Source: Paludibacteraceae bacterium (GTDB taxonomy: Bacteria > Bacteroidota > Bacteroidia > Bacteroidales > Paludibacteraceae). From it: 64,000 bases of DNA. The notes under the pieces were generated by a model, which ran no database searches, was not told the DNA's origin, and worked only from the letters and a program-made list of their open reading frames with translations. A program made the position numbers and the translations under genes. The first letter of the stretch is position 1, and each line of letters starts with the position of its first letter. Location: NCBI GenBank assembly GCA_016285885.1, contig JAEERP010000001.1, positions 682,001-746,000 of the forward strand, written 5' to 3'. Of this stretch, positions 47,073-55,646 are shown in pieces.

Positions 47073-48076
47073 AACGTAATCATCTCCTCCTCTTCAAAAT
47101 CCTTTATGGCGGTCCGACCGATCACCTCATTCCAACGCATTGGAGAGATACCGTTCCCGGGACGCTTCACCGTGAGATTATCTTCCGTAAACACATCACC
47201 CCTCTTTATAGGGCAAGCGGCGACGATGCTTTTCCGAGCTATCTCGATGTTTTTCCGTTCCGATTCGGAGACACACTTATGACCAGAGCCCAATGCCAGC
47301 TCTATGTTACGGATAGCGACGACCATAGCCTTTAATTCATCAGGCTCAAGCGAAGCCTTATGGTCAGGGCCCTCCATGTTTCTATCCAGTGTAAAATGTT
47401 TTTCAATCACAGTAGCGCCCAAAGCGACAGCCGCAATAGGGACCTCAATACCTTTCGTATGGTCCGAATATCCGACAGACACGCCAAACTTCGATCCAAT
47501 CTCAAGCATTGCCTTCAGATTCACATCCTCATAAGGCGTTGGATATTCCGTATTGCAATGCAATATAGTAATCAGTTCCTTTTTGACACCAAAATCGACG
47601 AGAACCTTAACCGCCGCCTCAACATCCGAGAGTTCAGACATGCCAGTTGAGAGGATAACAGGTTCATGATATTGAGCGATTTTCCGGAGATATGGATAAT
47701 TGGTGATTTCACCAGAAGGAATTTTCCACAAACCCATCTTCAAAGAATGAAGGAAGTCGATGGAATCCATGTCAAACGCAGTGGAGAAGAAACGGATTCC
47801 CTTCTTCTGGCAATATGCGATAAGTTCCTCGTGATCAGCCTGCGAAAGCTCCAATTTCTTCAGCATCGCCAACTGGCCCTCATCTTTCTTTCCAATATTC
47901 CGTTGCTGGTATTCCGCCTGTCTAGCAGCCTTCGACACCAGTTTCTCCGACTTGAAAGTCTGAAATTTAATAATGTCCACACCCGCCTCGACAGCCTTGT
48001 CGATAAGCTGTTTCGCTAAAATCAGCGATCCATTATGGTTCACGCCAGCCTCGGCTATGATGAGCACACGATTCAT
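47069..48076 (-). CDS. legI: Nonulosonic acid synthase (LegI/NeuB-like)
   Basis: 335 residues. The N-terminal TIM barrel starts IIAEAGVNHNGS and includes IKFQTFKSEKLVS, KIPSGEITNYPYL and LHCNTEYPTPYEDVNL. A C-terminal antifreeze/SAF-like domain follows (IKRGDVFTEDNLTVKRPGNG, about 288-307). It condenses PEP with the 6-carbon amino sugar to give the 9-carbon acid. The LegH stop overlaps its start by 4 bp. Confidence 0.92.
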   Translation of the reverse strand: MNRVLIIAEAGVNHNGSLILAKQLIDKAVEAGVDIIKFQTFKSEKLVSKAARQAEYQQRNIGKKDEGQLAMLKKLELSQADHEELIAYCQKKGIRFFSTAFDMDSIDFLHSLKMGLWKIPSGEITNYPYLRKIAQYHEPVILSTGMSELSDVEAAVKVLVDFGVKKELITILHCNTEYPTPYEDVNLKAMLEIGSKFGVSVGYSDHTKGIEVPIAAVALGATVIEKHFTLDRNMEGPDHKASLEPDELKAMVVAIRNIELALGSGHKCVSESERKNIEIARKSIVAACPIKRGDVFTEDNLTVKRPGNGISPMRWNEVIGRTAIKDFEEEEMITL

Positions 48077-48714
48077 ATACTTTTTATTTTAAGAGTAGCA
48101 GGGTTACCCGAATATATACCTTTCACAGAGATATTTCTGCGGACCAAAGAACCGGCCCCCACTATGATATCGTCACCAATCGTAATACCATTCGCAAGTA
48201 CAGACTGGCTACCGACGAACACACGTTCACCGATCTTACAATCACCGTTCACCATCGTACCCGTTGAGATATGGCATTGATCCCCCACCTGAGCGTCATG
48301 CTCGATATTGCAGAACGTATTGATAATACAATTACAACCAATTCGGGCGCCCGCATTGACAAAGGCTTGGTGCATGACAACAGTCCCCTCGCCCACCTCG
48401 GCGTAACAGGAGACCCTCGCCGTAGATGCGACGATGGTCGCAAGGTGGCCACCTGCGGCCTTGATACGATCAAAAATGCGCATACGAACAGTAGGATTCT
48501 TGATGAACCCGACCGTTATGATAAAATCAGCCTTATCCACATATTGGGGGATATCATCGTCTGTGCCAATCACCTTATAGTCAAAGACATACCTCCCCAC
48601 CTCCTCTGGCATATCAAGTATACCAAGGATATTATAACCAGCAGACTCCGCGACATCAATCACAGATTTACAGTGACCACCGCCGCCTACAAGAATTAAA
48701 TCCTTTTTCTCCAT
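48073..48714 (-). CDS. legH: Left-handed beta-helix N-acetyltransferase (LegH/PglD-like)
   Basis: 213 residues. The N-terminal Rossmann-like segment LILVGGGGHCKSVIDVAES is the PglD/NeuD signature, and hexapeptide repeats of a left-handed beta-helix follow (about 95-200, with CNCIINTFCNIEHDAQ and GDCKIGERVFVGSQSV). In the legionaminic pathway it acetylates the 4-amino group introduced by LegC, using acetyl-CoA. It is directly adjacent to the legC stop. Confidence 0.85.
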   Translation of the reverse strand: MEKKDLILVGGGGHCKSVIDVAESAGYNILGILDMPEEVGRYVFDYKVIGTDDDIPQYVDKADFIITVGFIKNPTVRMRIFDRIKAAGGHLATIVASTARVSCYAEVGEGTVVMHQAFVNAGARIGCNCIINTFCNIEHDAQVGDQCHISTGTMVNGDCKIGERVFVGSQSVLANGITIGDDIIVGAGSLVRRNISVKGIYSGNPATLKIKSI

Positions 48715-49863
48715 TTAGATTTTAACGCTTGACGGAATATTCACGACACGATCAGCGAACCAAATCGTATTCTTCAGACCATCATTTTCGCAAGTCTCAA
48801 ACATCGGCAAACGATTCATCAATTCCCAGATAGGGCGAGTCATAACCTTATTGTCGTTTGTTTGTTGAAGGAACTCGAGCTGAGCCTCTTTATCTTTCAG
48901 GATCACGACATTAAGCCAATAGTTCGAGAAAGCGTTCTCCGGCTCCACAAAGAACTCGATGTCATCAACACCCTTGAAGAACTCTGCATAAGCAGCCGCA
49001 GTCTCACGTTTACTAGCAATATACCTATCCAGATTCTCCAATTGAGCGCATCCAAGAGCCGCATTGATATTAGGCATACGGTAATTATATCCGATATGAT
49101 CATGACGGAACTCCCATCGATGAGGAATCTTAGCCTGAGTAGTGAGATGCTTAGCATAAGCGCCCAACTCCTCATCATTGAAGAGCATCATACCGCCACC
49201 ACCTGTGGTTATGGTCTTGTTACCATTAAAGGAAATAGCACCCACTTTGCCGAATGTACCGGTATGTTTCCCTTTATACCGGGAACCAATAGACTCCGCG
49301 GCATCCTCAACAAGTTCAATATGATATTCCTCGCAAACAGCCGCGAGTTCCACAATACGAACAGGATGTCCGAATGTATGCATAGGCACACAAGCCTTCA
49401 CTCTACGTCCCGTATTCTTGTTGAAGCACTCTCCATTACGGATCTCCGCATTCTTCACGAGCCATTGTTTCACTGCATCAGGGGAGAGTCCCATAGTAGA
49501 GCGGTCCACATCGATAAAAACAGGATGCGCGCCGATATAAGAAAGCGCGTTACATGTCGCGATAAACGTAAGGGCTTGCGTAAGCACCTCATCGTCACGT
49601 TCCACGCCAGAAAGCATCAACGACATATGGAGAGCGTTCGTTCCGCTCACGCAGACAACAGCCCTCTTCGCACCCGTATATTTGGCCATATCTTCCTCGA
49701 AACGGTCCACAAACTTTCCGACAGAACTCACAAAAGTAGTATCGATACACTCTTCAAGATATTTCTTCTCATTTCCCACGAACACAGGGACTGAAAGCGG
49801 TGTGAATTCTTGATTTCCGTATAGATCTTTTATGAAGCGGATAGTCCTTGAATAATCTGCCAT
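48715..49863 (-). CDS. legC: PLP aminotransferase, 4-keto to 4-amino sugar (LegC-like)
   Basis: 382 residues, DegT/DnrJ/EryC1 fold. SGTNALHMSL is the PLP-phosphate loop, VEDAAESIGSRYKG the cofactor Asp segment, and SFNGNKTITTGGGG contains the PLP lysine. An N-terminal extension (about 1-35, IRFIKDLYGNQEFTPLSVP) is typical of LegC/PglE-like C4 aminotransferases. It would aminate the 4-keto sugar made by LegB. Confidence 0.87.
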   Translation of the reverse strand: MADYSRTIRFIKDLYGNQEFTPLSVPVFVGNEKKYLEECIDTTFVSSVGKFVDRFEEDMAKYTGAKRAVVCVSGTNALHMSLMLSGVERDDEVLTQALTFIATCNALSYIGAHPVFIDVDRSTMGLSPDAVKQWLVKNAEIRNGECFNKNTGRRVKACVPMHTFGHPVRIVELAAVCEEYHIELVEDAAESIGSRYKGKHTGTFGKVGAISFNGNKTITTGGGGMMLFNDEELGAYAKHLTTQAKIPHRWEFRHDHIGYNYRMPNINAALGCAQLENLDRYIASKRETAAAYAEFFKGVDDIEFFVEPENAFSNYWLNVVILKDKEAQLEFLQQTNDNKVMTRPIWELMNRLPMFETCENDGLKNTIWFADRVVNIPSSVKI

Positions 49864-49909
49864 ATCTATTTATATTAACGAATTGTTTTTAAAATAAAAC
49901 GATAACAGT

Positions 49910-51118
49910 CTACATTTTCTGGTCCAAATTTTTACCCTTCTCCTCATGTTCGAAATTAGGGATGAAACGCTTGATAGCCGCCACGACGTCACTCTTTGTG
50001 AAGTCAGGAGATGAGAATATAGCCTCGAGTTCAGAGAAGAAACTGTTTATATCCTCCATCGGTCTGCGGGTACTTTCACACACGACCCCCAAACTGGAGA
50101 AACGGTCCATATCTATTCTCTCGCCAGGGACGAAAAACTCCTCATAAGCCTTCTCACCGGTTGTATCGCTCTTGAAATAAACGACAGGGTATGTGTCTGA
50201 TTCGTACGACATCTCCGCCGCATATTTTCTTGCCTCCTCATCATTTGCGCACTCCTTTTTCTTGAAACCCTCCGCCTTAACGAAATCATCACATATAGAA
50301 GAGAAGGTCAACATCTGCTCCTCGCCCAATTTCGGGAAGAAGACCTCTCCACTATTACCAAGGATACAAGCAAGCATACAAATTTGCCCGCTCTCCTCAG
50401 GGGAAACAAAATAACGCTTCACATCAGAAGGGGCAGCCAACGGTTGTTTTTTCTGAAGACGATGAATCCATCCATCAGGCAACGAACCATTAGAGAACGC
50501 CACATTGGCGAAGCGTGCCGTAGTCACCTTGAAATACTGGTTGTACGCCATCACGAGGTCCTCCATGATACGTTTCGAAGCCCCCATGATATTGACAGGA
50601 TTAGCCGCCTTATCCGTCGAGACACAAAAAAAGTGTTTAGGAGGATATACGGTCAGAAGATCCATGAGTTTCTTCGCCTTGATATCATTATTCTCGATAA
50701 GCGCCTGCACAGAATACTTGTCCTTTTCGGAACGCACATGCTTATGAGCAGAGAAATTAGCGACAATATCAAAGCCCTTCTCCTCACGGAAAATCCGCTC
50801 GAAAATAGGATCCGCGAAGTTGAGCGTATAGCAACGGAACTCCGCAGGGCAATAGAGTCCATCCGTAGAACGAATATCACGCACGAGCTCGGCCAATCCG
50901 TTTTCATTAAGATCAATGACAACTACAGATTTAGGTTCAAAGCGCAAAACAGCTTTGATGAACGAAGAGCCAATTGAGCCCGCCCCACCTATCACGCAAA
51001 CAGATTTACCCTTAATTTCCTGGGACAATCGATCCTTATTTGCCGCTATATCAGAGACGAACATGCTCTTCGAGCGAGACAAGACATTATCTGATATGAA
51101 TTTATCTAAATTAAACAT
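49910..51118 (-). CDS. legB: NDP-GlcNAc 4,6-dehydratase (LegB/CapD-like extended SDR)
   Basis: 402 residues. The Rossmann motif is VIGGAGSIGSS (about 42-52). NFSAHKHVRSEKDKYSV and VSTDKAANPVNIMGASKRIMEDL carry the CapD-type active site (M-x3-K in place of Y-x3-K). A C-terminal extension (about 290-402) matches the LegB subgroup of UDP/GDP-GlcNAc 4,6-dehydratases. It gives the 4-keto-6-deoxy intermediate for LegC. It is the first gene of the legionaminic module; a 46-bp spacer separates it from legC. Confidence 0.87.
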   Translation of the reverse strand: MFNLDKFISDNVLSRSKSMFVSDIAANKDRLSQEIKGKSVCVIGGAGSIGSSFIKAVLRFEPKSVVVIDLNENGLAELVRDIRSTDGLYCPAEFRCYTLNFADPIFERIFREEKGFDIVANFSAHKHVRSEKDKYSVQALIENNDIKAKKLMDLLTVYPPKHFFCVSTDKAANPVNIMGASKRIMEDLVMAYNQYFKVTTARFANVAFSNGSLPDGWIHRLQKKQPLAAPSDVKRYFVSPEESGQICMLACILGNSGEVFFPKLGEEQMLTFSSICDDFVKAEGFKKKECANDEEARKYAAEMSYESDTYPVVYFKSDTTGEKAYEEFFVPGERIDMDRFSSLGVVCESTRRPMEDINSFFSELEAIFSSPDFTKSDVVAAIKRFIPNFEHEEKGKNLDQKM

Positions 51119-51152
51119 ATATATAGCCGATATACTTTTTTACAAAACCTAC

Positions 51153-52499
51153 TCAATCCCTTCTAAACAAGTCTCTCGTATATACCTTTTGCGCCACGTC
51201 ATCCAAGCAAGCGTCGTAACGGTTAGCAATAATGGCCTGGGACATTGACTTGAACTTAGACAGATCATTCACCACCATACTGCCAAAGAAGGTGGAGCCA
51301 TCCGCCAACGTCGGCTCGTATATGATGACATTCGCCCCCTTCGCCTTCACTCTCTTCATCACGCCCTGAATAGAACTCTGGCGGAAATTATCAGAGTTAG
51401 ACTTCATCGTCAAGCGATAGACTCCGATCGTCACAGGTTTCTCGTGGCATTGGCTATAGCCATTTTGGTTGCTATAAGCATAATAGCCCGCCTTGCGAAG
51501 CACCTGGTCCGCGATGAAATCCTTTCGGGTACGATTGCTCTCCACAATAGCCGTCATCATATTCTGCGGCACATCCTCGTAGTTCGCTAGAAGCTGTTTC
51601 GTATCCTTCGGCAGGCAATATCCACCATAGCCAAATGAAGGGTTGTTGTAATGCGTGCCGATACGAGGGTCCAAACCGACACCCTGAATAATAGCCTGCG
51701 CATCCAGGCCCTTCACCTCCGCGTAAGTGTCCAGTTCGTTGAAGTAGCTGACACGGAGCGCCAAGTAGGTATTGGCGAAAAGCTTCACCGCCTCCGCCTC
51801 CTTCATGCCCATGAAGAGCGTATCGATATTCTCCTTCAAGGCCCCCTCCTGCAATAGAGCGGCGAATGTCCTCGCAGACGCCTCCAAGAACGGAACGTCC
51901 GCAATCTTGGAGATCGCGTCATTCTCCTCCTTGAACAAATCGTTCTCTATCATCTTCGGATAGCCGACAATGATTCGGGAAGGATAGAGATTATCGTACA
52001 AAGCCTTGCTCTCCCTCAGAAATTCAGGGGAGAAAAGCAGATTGAACTTTTTACCTTTCAGAGCCGACTTCTCGGCGAAGACCTTCGCGTAGCGCACATA
52101 CAAATTACGCGTATAACCCACAGGGATGGTCGACTTGATCACCATCACAGCGTCAGGATTGACTTCCAGCACCAAATCGATCACCTCCTCCACATGACTC
52201 GTGTCGAAATAGTTCTTCACAGGGTCATAGTTCGTCGGAGCGGCGATTACGACGAAATCAGCCTCCTTATAGGCAGAAGCGCCATCCAACGTGGCACTCA
52301 AATTGAGCGGTTTCTCCGCCAAATATTTTTCGATATAATCATCCTGGATCGGTGATTTACGGTTATTGATCAAATCAACCTTCTCAGGGATCACATCCAC
52401 CGCCACTACCGGGTGATGTTGAGCCAACAACGTGGCGATACTCAATCCTACGTAACCTGTGCCCGCAACGGCAATCCTTAAATCCTTAAATTCTCTCAT
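51153..52499 (-). CDS. ugd: UDP-glucose/UDP-HexNAc 6-dehydrogenase
   Basis: 448 residues. NAD motif [15 protein letters not shown] (about 11-25); [32 protein letters not shown]; the catalytic cysteine in [11 protein letters not shown] (about 296-306); and [17 protein letters not shown]. The pattern is that of the UDP-glucose 6-dehydrogenase (Ugd) group, although a Bacteroidetes homologue has been proposed to serve the Wbp pathway, so the substrate could be UDP-GlcNAc. A ~20-residue insertion (about 330-355, with [13 protein letters not shown]) lies just before the VYRLTMKS strand. It is 2 bp from wbpB. Confidence 0.88.
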   Translation of the reverse strand: MREFKDLRIAVAGTGYVGLSIATLLAQHHPVVAVDVIPEKVDLINNRKSPIQDDYIEKYLAEKPLNLSATLDGASAYKEADFVVIAAPTNYDPVKNYFDTSHVEEVIDLVLEVNPDAVMVIKSTIPVGYTRNLYVRYAKVFAEKSALKGKKFNLLFSPEFLRESKALYDNLYPSRIIVGYPKMIENDLFKEENDAISKIADVPFLEASARTFAALLQEGALKENIDTLFMGMKEAEAVKLFANTYLALRVSYFNELDTYAEVKGLDAQAIIQGVGLDPRIGTHYNNPSFGYGGYCLPKDTKQLLANYEDVPQNMMTAIVESNRTRKDFIADQVLRKAGYYAYSNQNGYSQCHEKPVTIGVYRLTMKSNSDNFRQSSIQGVMKRVKAKGANVIIYEPTLADGSTFFGSMVVNDLSKFKSMSQAIIANRYDACLDDVAQKVYTRDLFRRD

Positions 52500-52501
52500 A
52501 A

Positions 52502-53530
52502 CTAAACATTCTTCGACCAGACACCATCACGGACCGCATAGATCCGTTCGATGATATCGACCACTTTAAGACCTTCCAACACATTGGTAGTGATGGAGTT
52601 ATCATTTTGCAAAGTATCAATCACATTCTTTATGACCAAATGATGGTTTTGGGCGGAACCCTTGTAAGCGCCATAATCGTTCGGAGGATTGCTCGGAGCC
52701 AATTCCGGCATCACATAATCCTTGACATGGCAATAGACCACCTCGTTCATATATTGGCCAGCCACCTTGACCGTGCCCTTTTCACCCACGATCGTGATGC
52801 TGCTCTCCAAGTTCGTATCCCACACAGCGGTGGAATAGTTTAGGCAACCCATACCACCATTCATGAAATCGAACGTGACAACGCCACTATCCTCAAAATC
52901 AGTCAGGTTCTTGTGCGAGAAATCGTTGAAATGACCGACGATATTGGTGATGTCGCCAAAGAGCCAATACATGATATCGATGAAATGGGAGAACTGCGTG
53001 AAGAGAGTTCCGCCGTCCAAGCGGCCATCCCCATGCCATCCGCCCTTCTTGTAGTAACGATCGTCGCGGTTCCAGAAACAATTCAGCTGCACCAGGAATA
53101 TATTGCCCAGACGTTTTTCCGTCATCATCTGCTTCAACCACACGGAAGGAGGAGAATAGCGGTTCTGCATTACGCAGAAGACCTTTCTAGAGACCTCCAA
53201 AGATTTAGAGACCAACCTCTCCGCATCCGCCTTGCTTAAAGCGATAGGCTTTTCGATCACCACATGATGTCTCGCCTCCAGGACCATCAATGCATATGGA
53301 GCATGGAAATAGTTTGGCGTACAGATATTCACCACATCGACATCCAAACCAGAGGTGAGCAAATCCTCGATAGAGGAGAAATACGGAAGGTCATCCGTGA
53401 AATCGACCTTCTCCTTAGGCAACACATCGCATACCGCCACCAATTCAGCCTCAGGGTTCCTGCGAATCATCTCCGCATGACGTTTACCGATGTGACCATA
53501 TCCCACTACAGCGAATCTAACCATTTCCAA
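52502..53530 (-). CDS. Gfo/Idh/MocA NDP-hexuronate 3-dehydrogenase (WbpB-like)
   Basis: 342 residues. NAD(P) motif [11 protein letters not shown] (about 8-18), EKPIAL lysine segment, then the subgroup signature [18 protein letters not shown] and [18 protein letters not shown]. This form is typical of Bacteroidetes glycan loci and corresponds to WbpB, which oxidises C3 of UDP-GlcNAc-uronic acid. It lies between wbpD- and ugd-like genes, which fits that role; I infer the substrate from context. Confidence 0.82.
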   Translation of the reverse strand: MEMVRFAVVGYGHIGKRHAEMIRRNPEAELVAVCDVLPKEKVDFTDDLPYFSSIEDLLTSGLDVDVVNICTPNYFHAPYALMVLEARHHVVIEKPIALSKADAERLVSKSLEVSRKVFCVMQNRYSPPSVWLKQMMTEKRLGNIFLVQLNCFWNRDDRYYKKGGWHGDGRLDGGTLFTQFSHFIDIMYWLFGDITNIVGHFNDFSHKNLTDFEDSGVVTFDFMNGGMGCLNYSTAVWDTNLESSITIVGEKGTVKVAGQYMNEVVYCHVKDYVMPELAPSNPPNDYGAYKGSAQNHHLVIKNVIDTLQNDNSITTNVLEGLKVVDIIERIYAVRDGVWSKNV

Positions 53531-53579
53531 AGAAAATCTTTATACTGAGCATTACGGCAGGATCCATTTTCAAAAGGAT

Positions 53580-54149
53580 CTAACCAATTTTTGTGACAAA
53601 ATCGTTTTTCAGTTCATACACGGATTGAGTCTCGGGACAAACCGCCCGACCGGACGCATCGAAGCTCAAGCGGTGGCCATACTCGCTCACCCACCCGATC
53701 TGTTTGCCCGGGTTTCCCACCATCAAGGCGAAAGGCTTCACATCCTTGGTCACCACCGTACCTGCGCCTATCATCGCATAGGCACCAATTTCAACGCCAC
53801 AGACCACCGTCGCATTCGCACCGATCGAAGCACCTTTCCGCACCATCGTGGAGCGGAACTCAGACTTCCTGTCCACAAAGCTTCTAGGGTTGATAACATT
53901 TGTGAAAACCATAGAGGGTCCCAAAAAGACGTCATCCTCACAAATCACCCCCGTGTATACAGAAACATTATTTTGGATTTTCACGTTGTTTCCGATCCTC
54001 ACATTCGGAGAGACAACCACATTCTGCCCGATATTGCAATTATCACCGATACAAGCCCCCTTCATGACATGAGAAAAGTGCCAAATTTTCACGTTGTTTC
54101 CGATCAGACACCCCTCATCCACAACAGCGGTTTCATGAATAAAAGACAT
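53580..54149 (-). CDS. UDP-3-amino-HexNAc-uronate N-acetyltransferase (WbpD-like)
   Basis: 189 residues, against 192 in Pseudomonas WbpD. Left-handed beta-helix hexapeptides run throughout (VKIWHFSHVMKGACIGDNCN, GIGNN-type repeats), and VFTNVINPRSF plus the AMIGAGTVVTKDVKPFALMVGNP motif is specific to WbpD/WlbB. It acetylates the 3-amino group introduced by WbpE. It is the first gene behind the 54360-54391 promoter and its long leader. Confidence 0.87.
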   Translation of the reverse strand: MSFIHETAVVDEGCLIGNNVKIWHFSHVMKGACIGDNCNIGQNVVVSPNVRIGNNVKIQNNVSVYTGVICEDDVFLGPSMVFTNVINPRSFVDRKSEFRSTMVRKGASIGANATVVCGVEIGAYAMIGAGTVVTKDVKPFALMVGNPGKQIGWVSEYGHRLSFDASGRAVCPETQSVYELKNDFVTKIG

Positions 54150-54184
54150 AGTATCAGATGAATTTAGGCAAAAACTTCGTTATC

Positions 54185-54219
54185 GTGAGTAACATATAGG
54201 ATCATGCCAAGTCACTCAC
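54185..54219 (-). other. Hairpin in the 206-nt leader of the glycan operon
   Basis: On the minus strand GTGAGTGAC (54219-54211) pairs with GTTACTCAC (54193-54185), nine pairs with one G-T and a 17-nt loop. It lies about 36 nt before the wbpD start. The 54150-54450 gap holds no gene that I can support; it contains this hairpin, the promoter and the rmlB terminator. Any regulatory role is a guess. Confidence 0.35.
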
Positions 54220-54359
54220 AATCAGAGAATTTCAACATTTATTTAGGATATGATTCCACATTCCACACAAATTGTCTCAGAAGAAAAGAAGGAACACATA
54301 CCCACATGAAGGTGCTTACCAGGAAACAGAACGGCGTCTAACTCCCGAAAAGCAGTATG

Positions 54360-54391
54360 CAAATGTACTACAAATTCAAGAATATTACAAA
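54360..54391 (-). promoter_or_regulatory. Bacteroidetes-type promoter of the glycan operon
   Basis: Minus strand: TTTG (54391-54388), 20 bp, TACATTTG (54367-54360), a perfect consensus match within spacing limits. It lies between the rmlB terminator and wbpD and would start transcription near 54355. Confidence 0.7.
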
Positions 54392-54430
54392 ACTTTGCTA
54401 TGCTTTTCTCCCCCGATTTTTCAGAGCTCC

Positions 54431-54459
54431 GAAAAAAATATAACGGCAGATTATCTGCC
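54431..54459 (-). terminator. Terminator-like hairpin at the rmlB stop
   Basis: GGCAG and CTGCC (54445-54459, read on either strand) form a short stem over the rmlB stop codon and are followed on the minus strand by a T-rich run (54444-54431, ending in seven Ts). The stem is short, so it may only be partly effective. Confidence 0.5.
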
Positions 54460-55593
54460 TTTATACATATCCTCGTAATACTTTTCGTACTCCCCACTTG
54501 TGATATTATCCATCCACTCTTGGTTATCGAGGTACCACTTCACAGTTTTTTCTATTCCCTCTTCGAATTGAAGGCTAGGTTCCCATCCCAGTTCCTTCTG
54601 TAGTTTGGTGGAGTCGATGGCATAACGGGCATCGTGGCCCAAACGATCTGTCACATAGGTGATTAAGTTCATATCTTCCCCTTCCTTGCGTCCCAACAAA
54701 CGATCAACCGTGTTGATCACGACCTTGATGATGTCAATGTTCTTCCACTCGTTGAAACCGCCGATATTGTATGTTTCGGCCACCTTTCCCTTGTGGAAAA
54801 TGACATCGATGGCACGGGCATGGTCCTCAACGAACAGCCAATCGCGCACATTCTCACCCTTGCCATAGACAGGCAATGGTTTCCTATGACGTATATTATT
54901 GATAAACAACGGAATCAACTTCTCGGGGAACTGATATGGTCCATAATTGTTGGAGCAGTTCGTCACGATAGTAGGCATCCCATACGTGTCGTGGAAAGCG
55001 CGCACGAAGTGGTCGGAACCAGCCTTCGACGCTGAATATGGGGAGTGTGGCGTGTATTTGGTCGTCTCATAGAAGAAATCCTCGCCATAGGCCAAATGGT
55101 GCTCCGAGCTGGATGCTGTGGTGGAGAAGGGAGGTTCAATTCCTTCCGGGTGAGTCATAGAGAGTGCGCCATAGACCTCATCGGTCGAAATGTGGTAGAA
55201 GCGTTTCCCCTCATACTTCTCAGGCAAAGATTCCCAATACAATTTAGCAGCCTGCAAGAGAGAAAGCGTACCCATCACATTGGTTTTCGCGAAGGTAAAT
55301 GGATCCTTGATGGAACGATCGACGTGGCTTTCAGCCGCCAAATGGATGATTCCATCGATCTTTTCATCCTGCATCAGTTTATAGAACGCATCAAAATCGC
55401 AGATATCCATCCTAACGAATTTATAATTCGGTTTGTTCTCCACATCCTTCAGATTGGCCAGATTACCCGCATAGGTAAGCTTATCCAAATTGATAATGTT
55501 ATATTCAGGATACTTGTTCACGAATAAACGGACAACGTGGGAACCGATGAAACCGGCACCACCTGTAATCACAATACTTCTCTTCACTGCCAT
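54451..55593 (-). CDS. rmlB: dTDP-glucose 4,6-dehydratase
   Basis: 380 residues. Rossmann motif ITGGAGFIGSHV (about 8-19); HLAAESHVDRS; the ISTDEVYG Thr-Asp-Glu triad, and YSASKAGSDH with the catalytic Tyr/Lys. The family converts dTDP-glucose to dTDP-4-keto-6-deoxyglucose for rhamnose or aminosugar synthesis. rmlA, rmlC and rmlD are absent from the window. It is read after wbpE, 53 bp downstream of it, and ends at a terminator-like hairpin. Confidence 0.93.
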   Translation of the reverse strand: MAVKRSIVITGGAGFIGSHVVRLFVNKYPEYNIINLDKLTYAGNLANLKDVENKPNYKFVRMDICDFDAFYKLMQDEKIDGIIHLAAESHVDRSIKDPFTFAKTNVMGTLSLLQAAKLYWESLPEKYEGKRFYHISTDEVYGALSMTHPEGIEPPFSTTASSSEHHLAYGEDFFYETTKYTPHSPYSASKAGSDHFVRAFHDTYGMPTIVTNCSNNYGPYQFPEKLIPLFINNIRHRKPLPVYGKGENVRDWLFVEDHARAIDVIFHKGKVAETYNIGGFNEWKNIDIIKVVINTVDRLLGRKEGEDMNLITYVTDRLGHDARYAIDSTKLQKELGWEPSLQFEEGIEKTVKWYLDNQEWMDNITSGEYEKYYEDMYKGR

Positions 55594-55646
55594 TTTATGT
55601 TATTATTTACAATAAAAATCCAAACGATAGCCTCTCGATAGCGTCA

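Noticed and set aside
45834..47282. A 482-codon plus-strand open frame antisense to legF, legG and legI
   Set aside because: The minus-strand genes are unmistakable and the antisense product has shadow composition.
27860..54149. A lipid-carrier sugar-1-phosphate transferase (WbaP/WecA type) to start the repeat unit
   Set aside because: None of the genes has the needed membrane and active-site features; it must be encoded elsewhere.
54243..54497. An 84-codon minus-strand frame over the rmlB end and glycan leader
   Set aside because: It overlaps the rmlB 3' end, the terminator-like hairpin and the promoter, and shows no conserved features.
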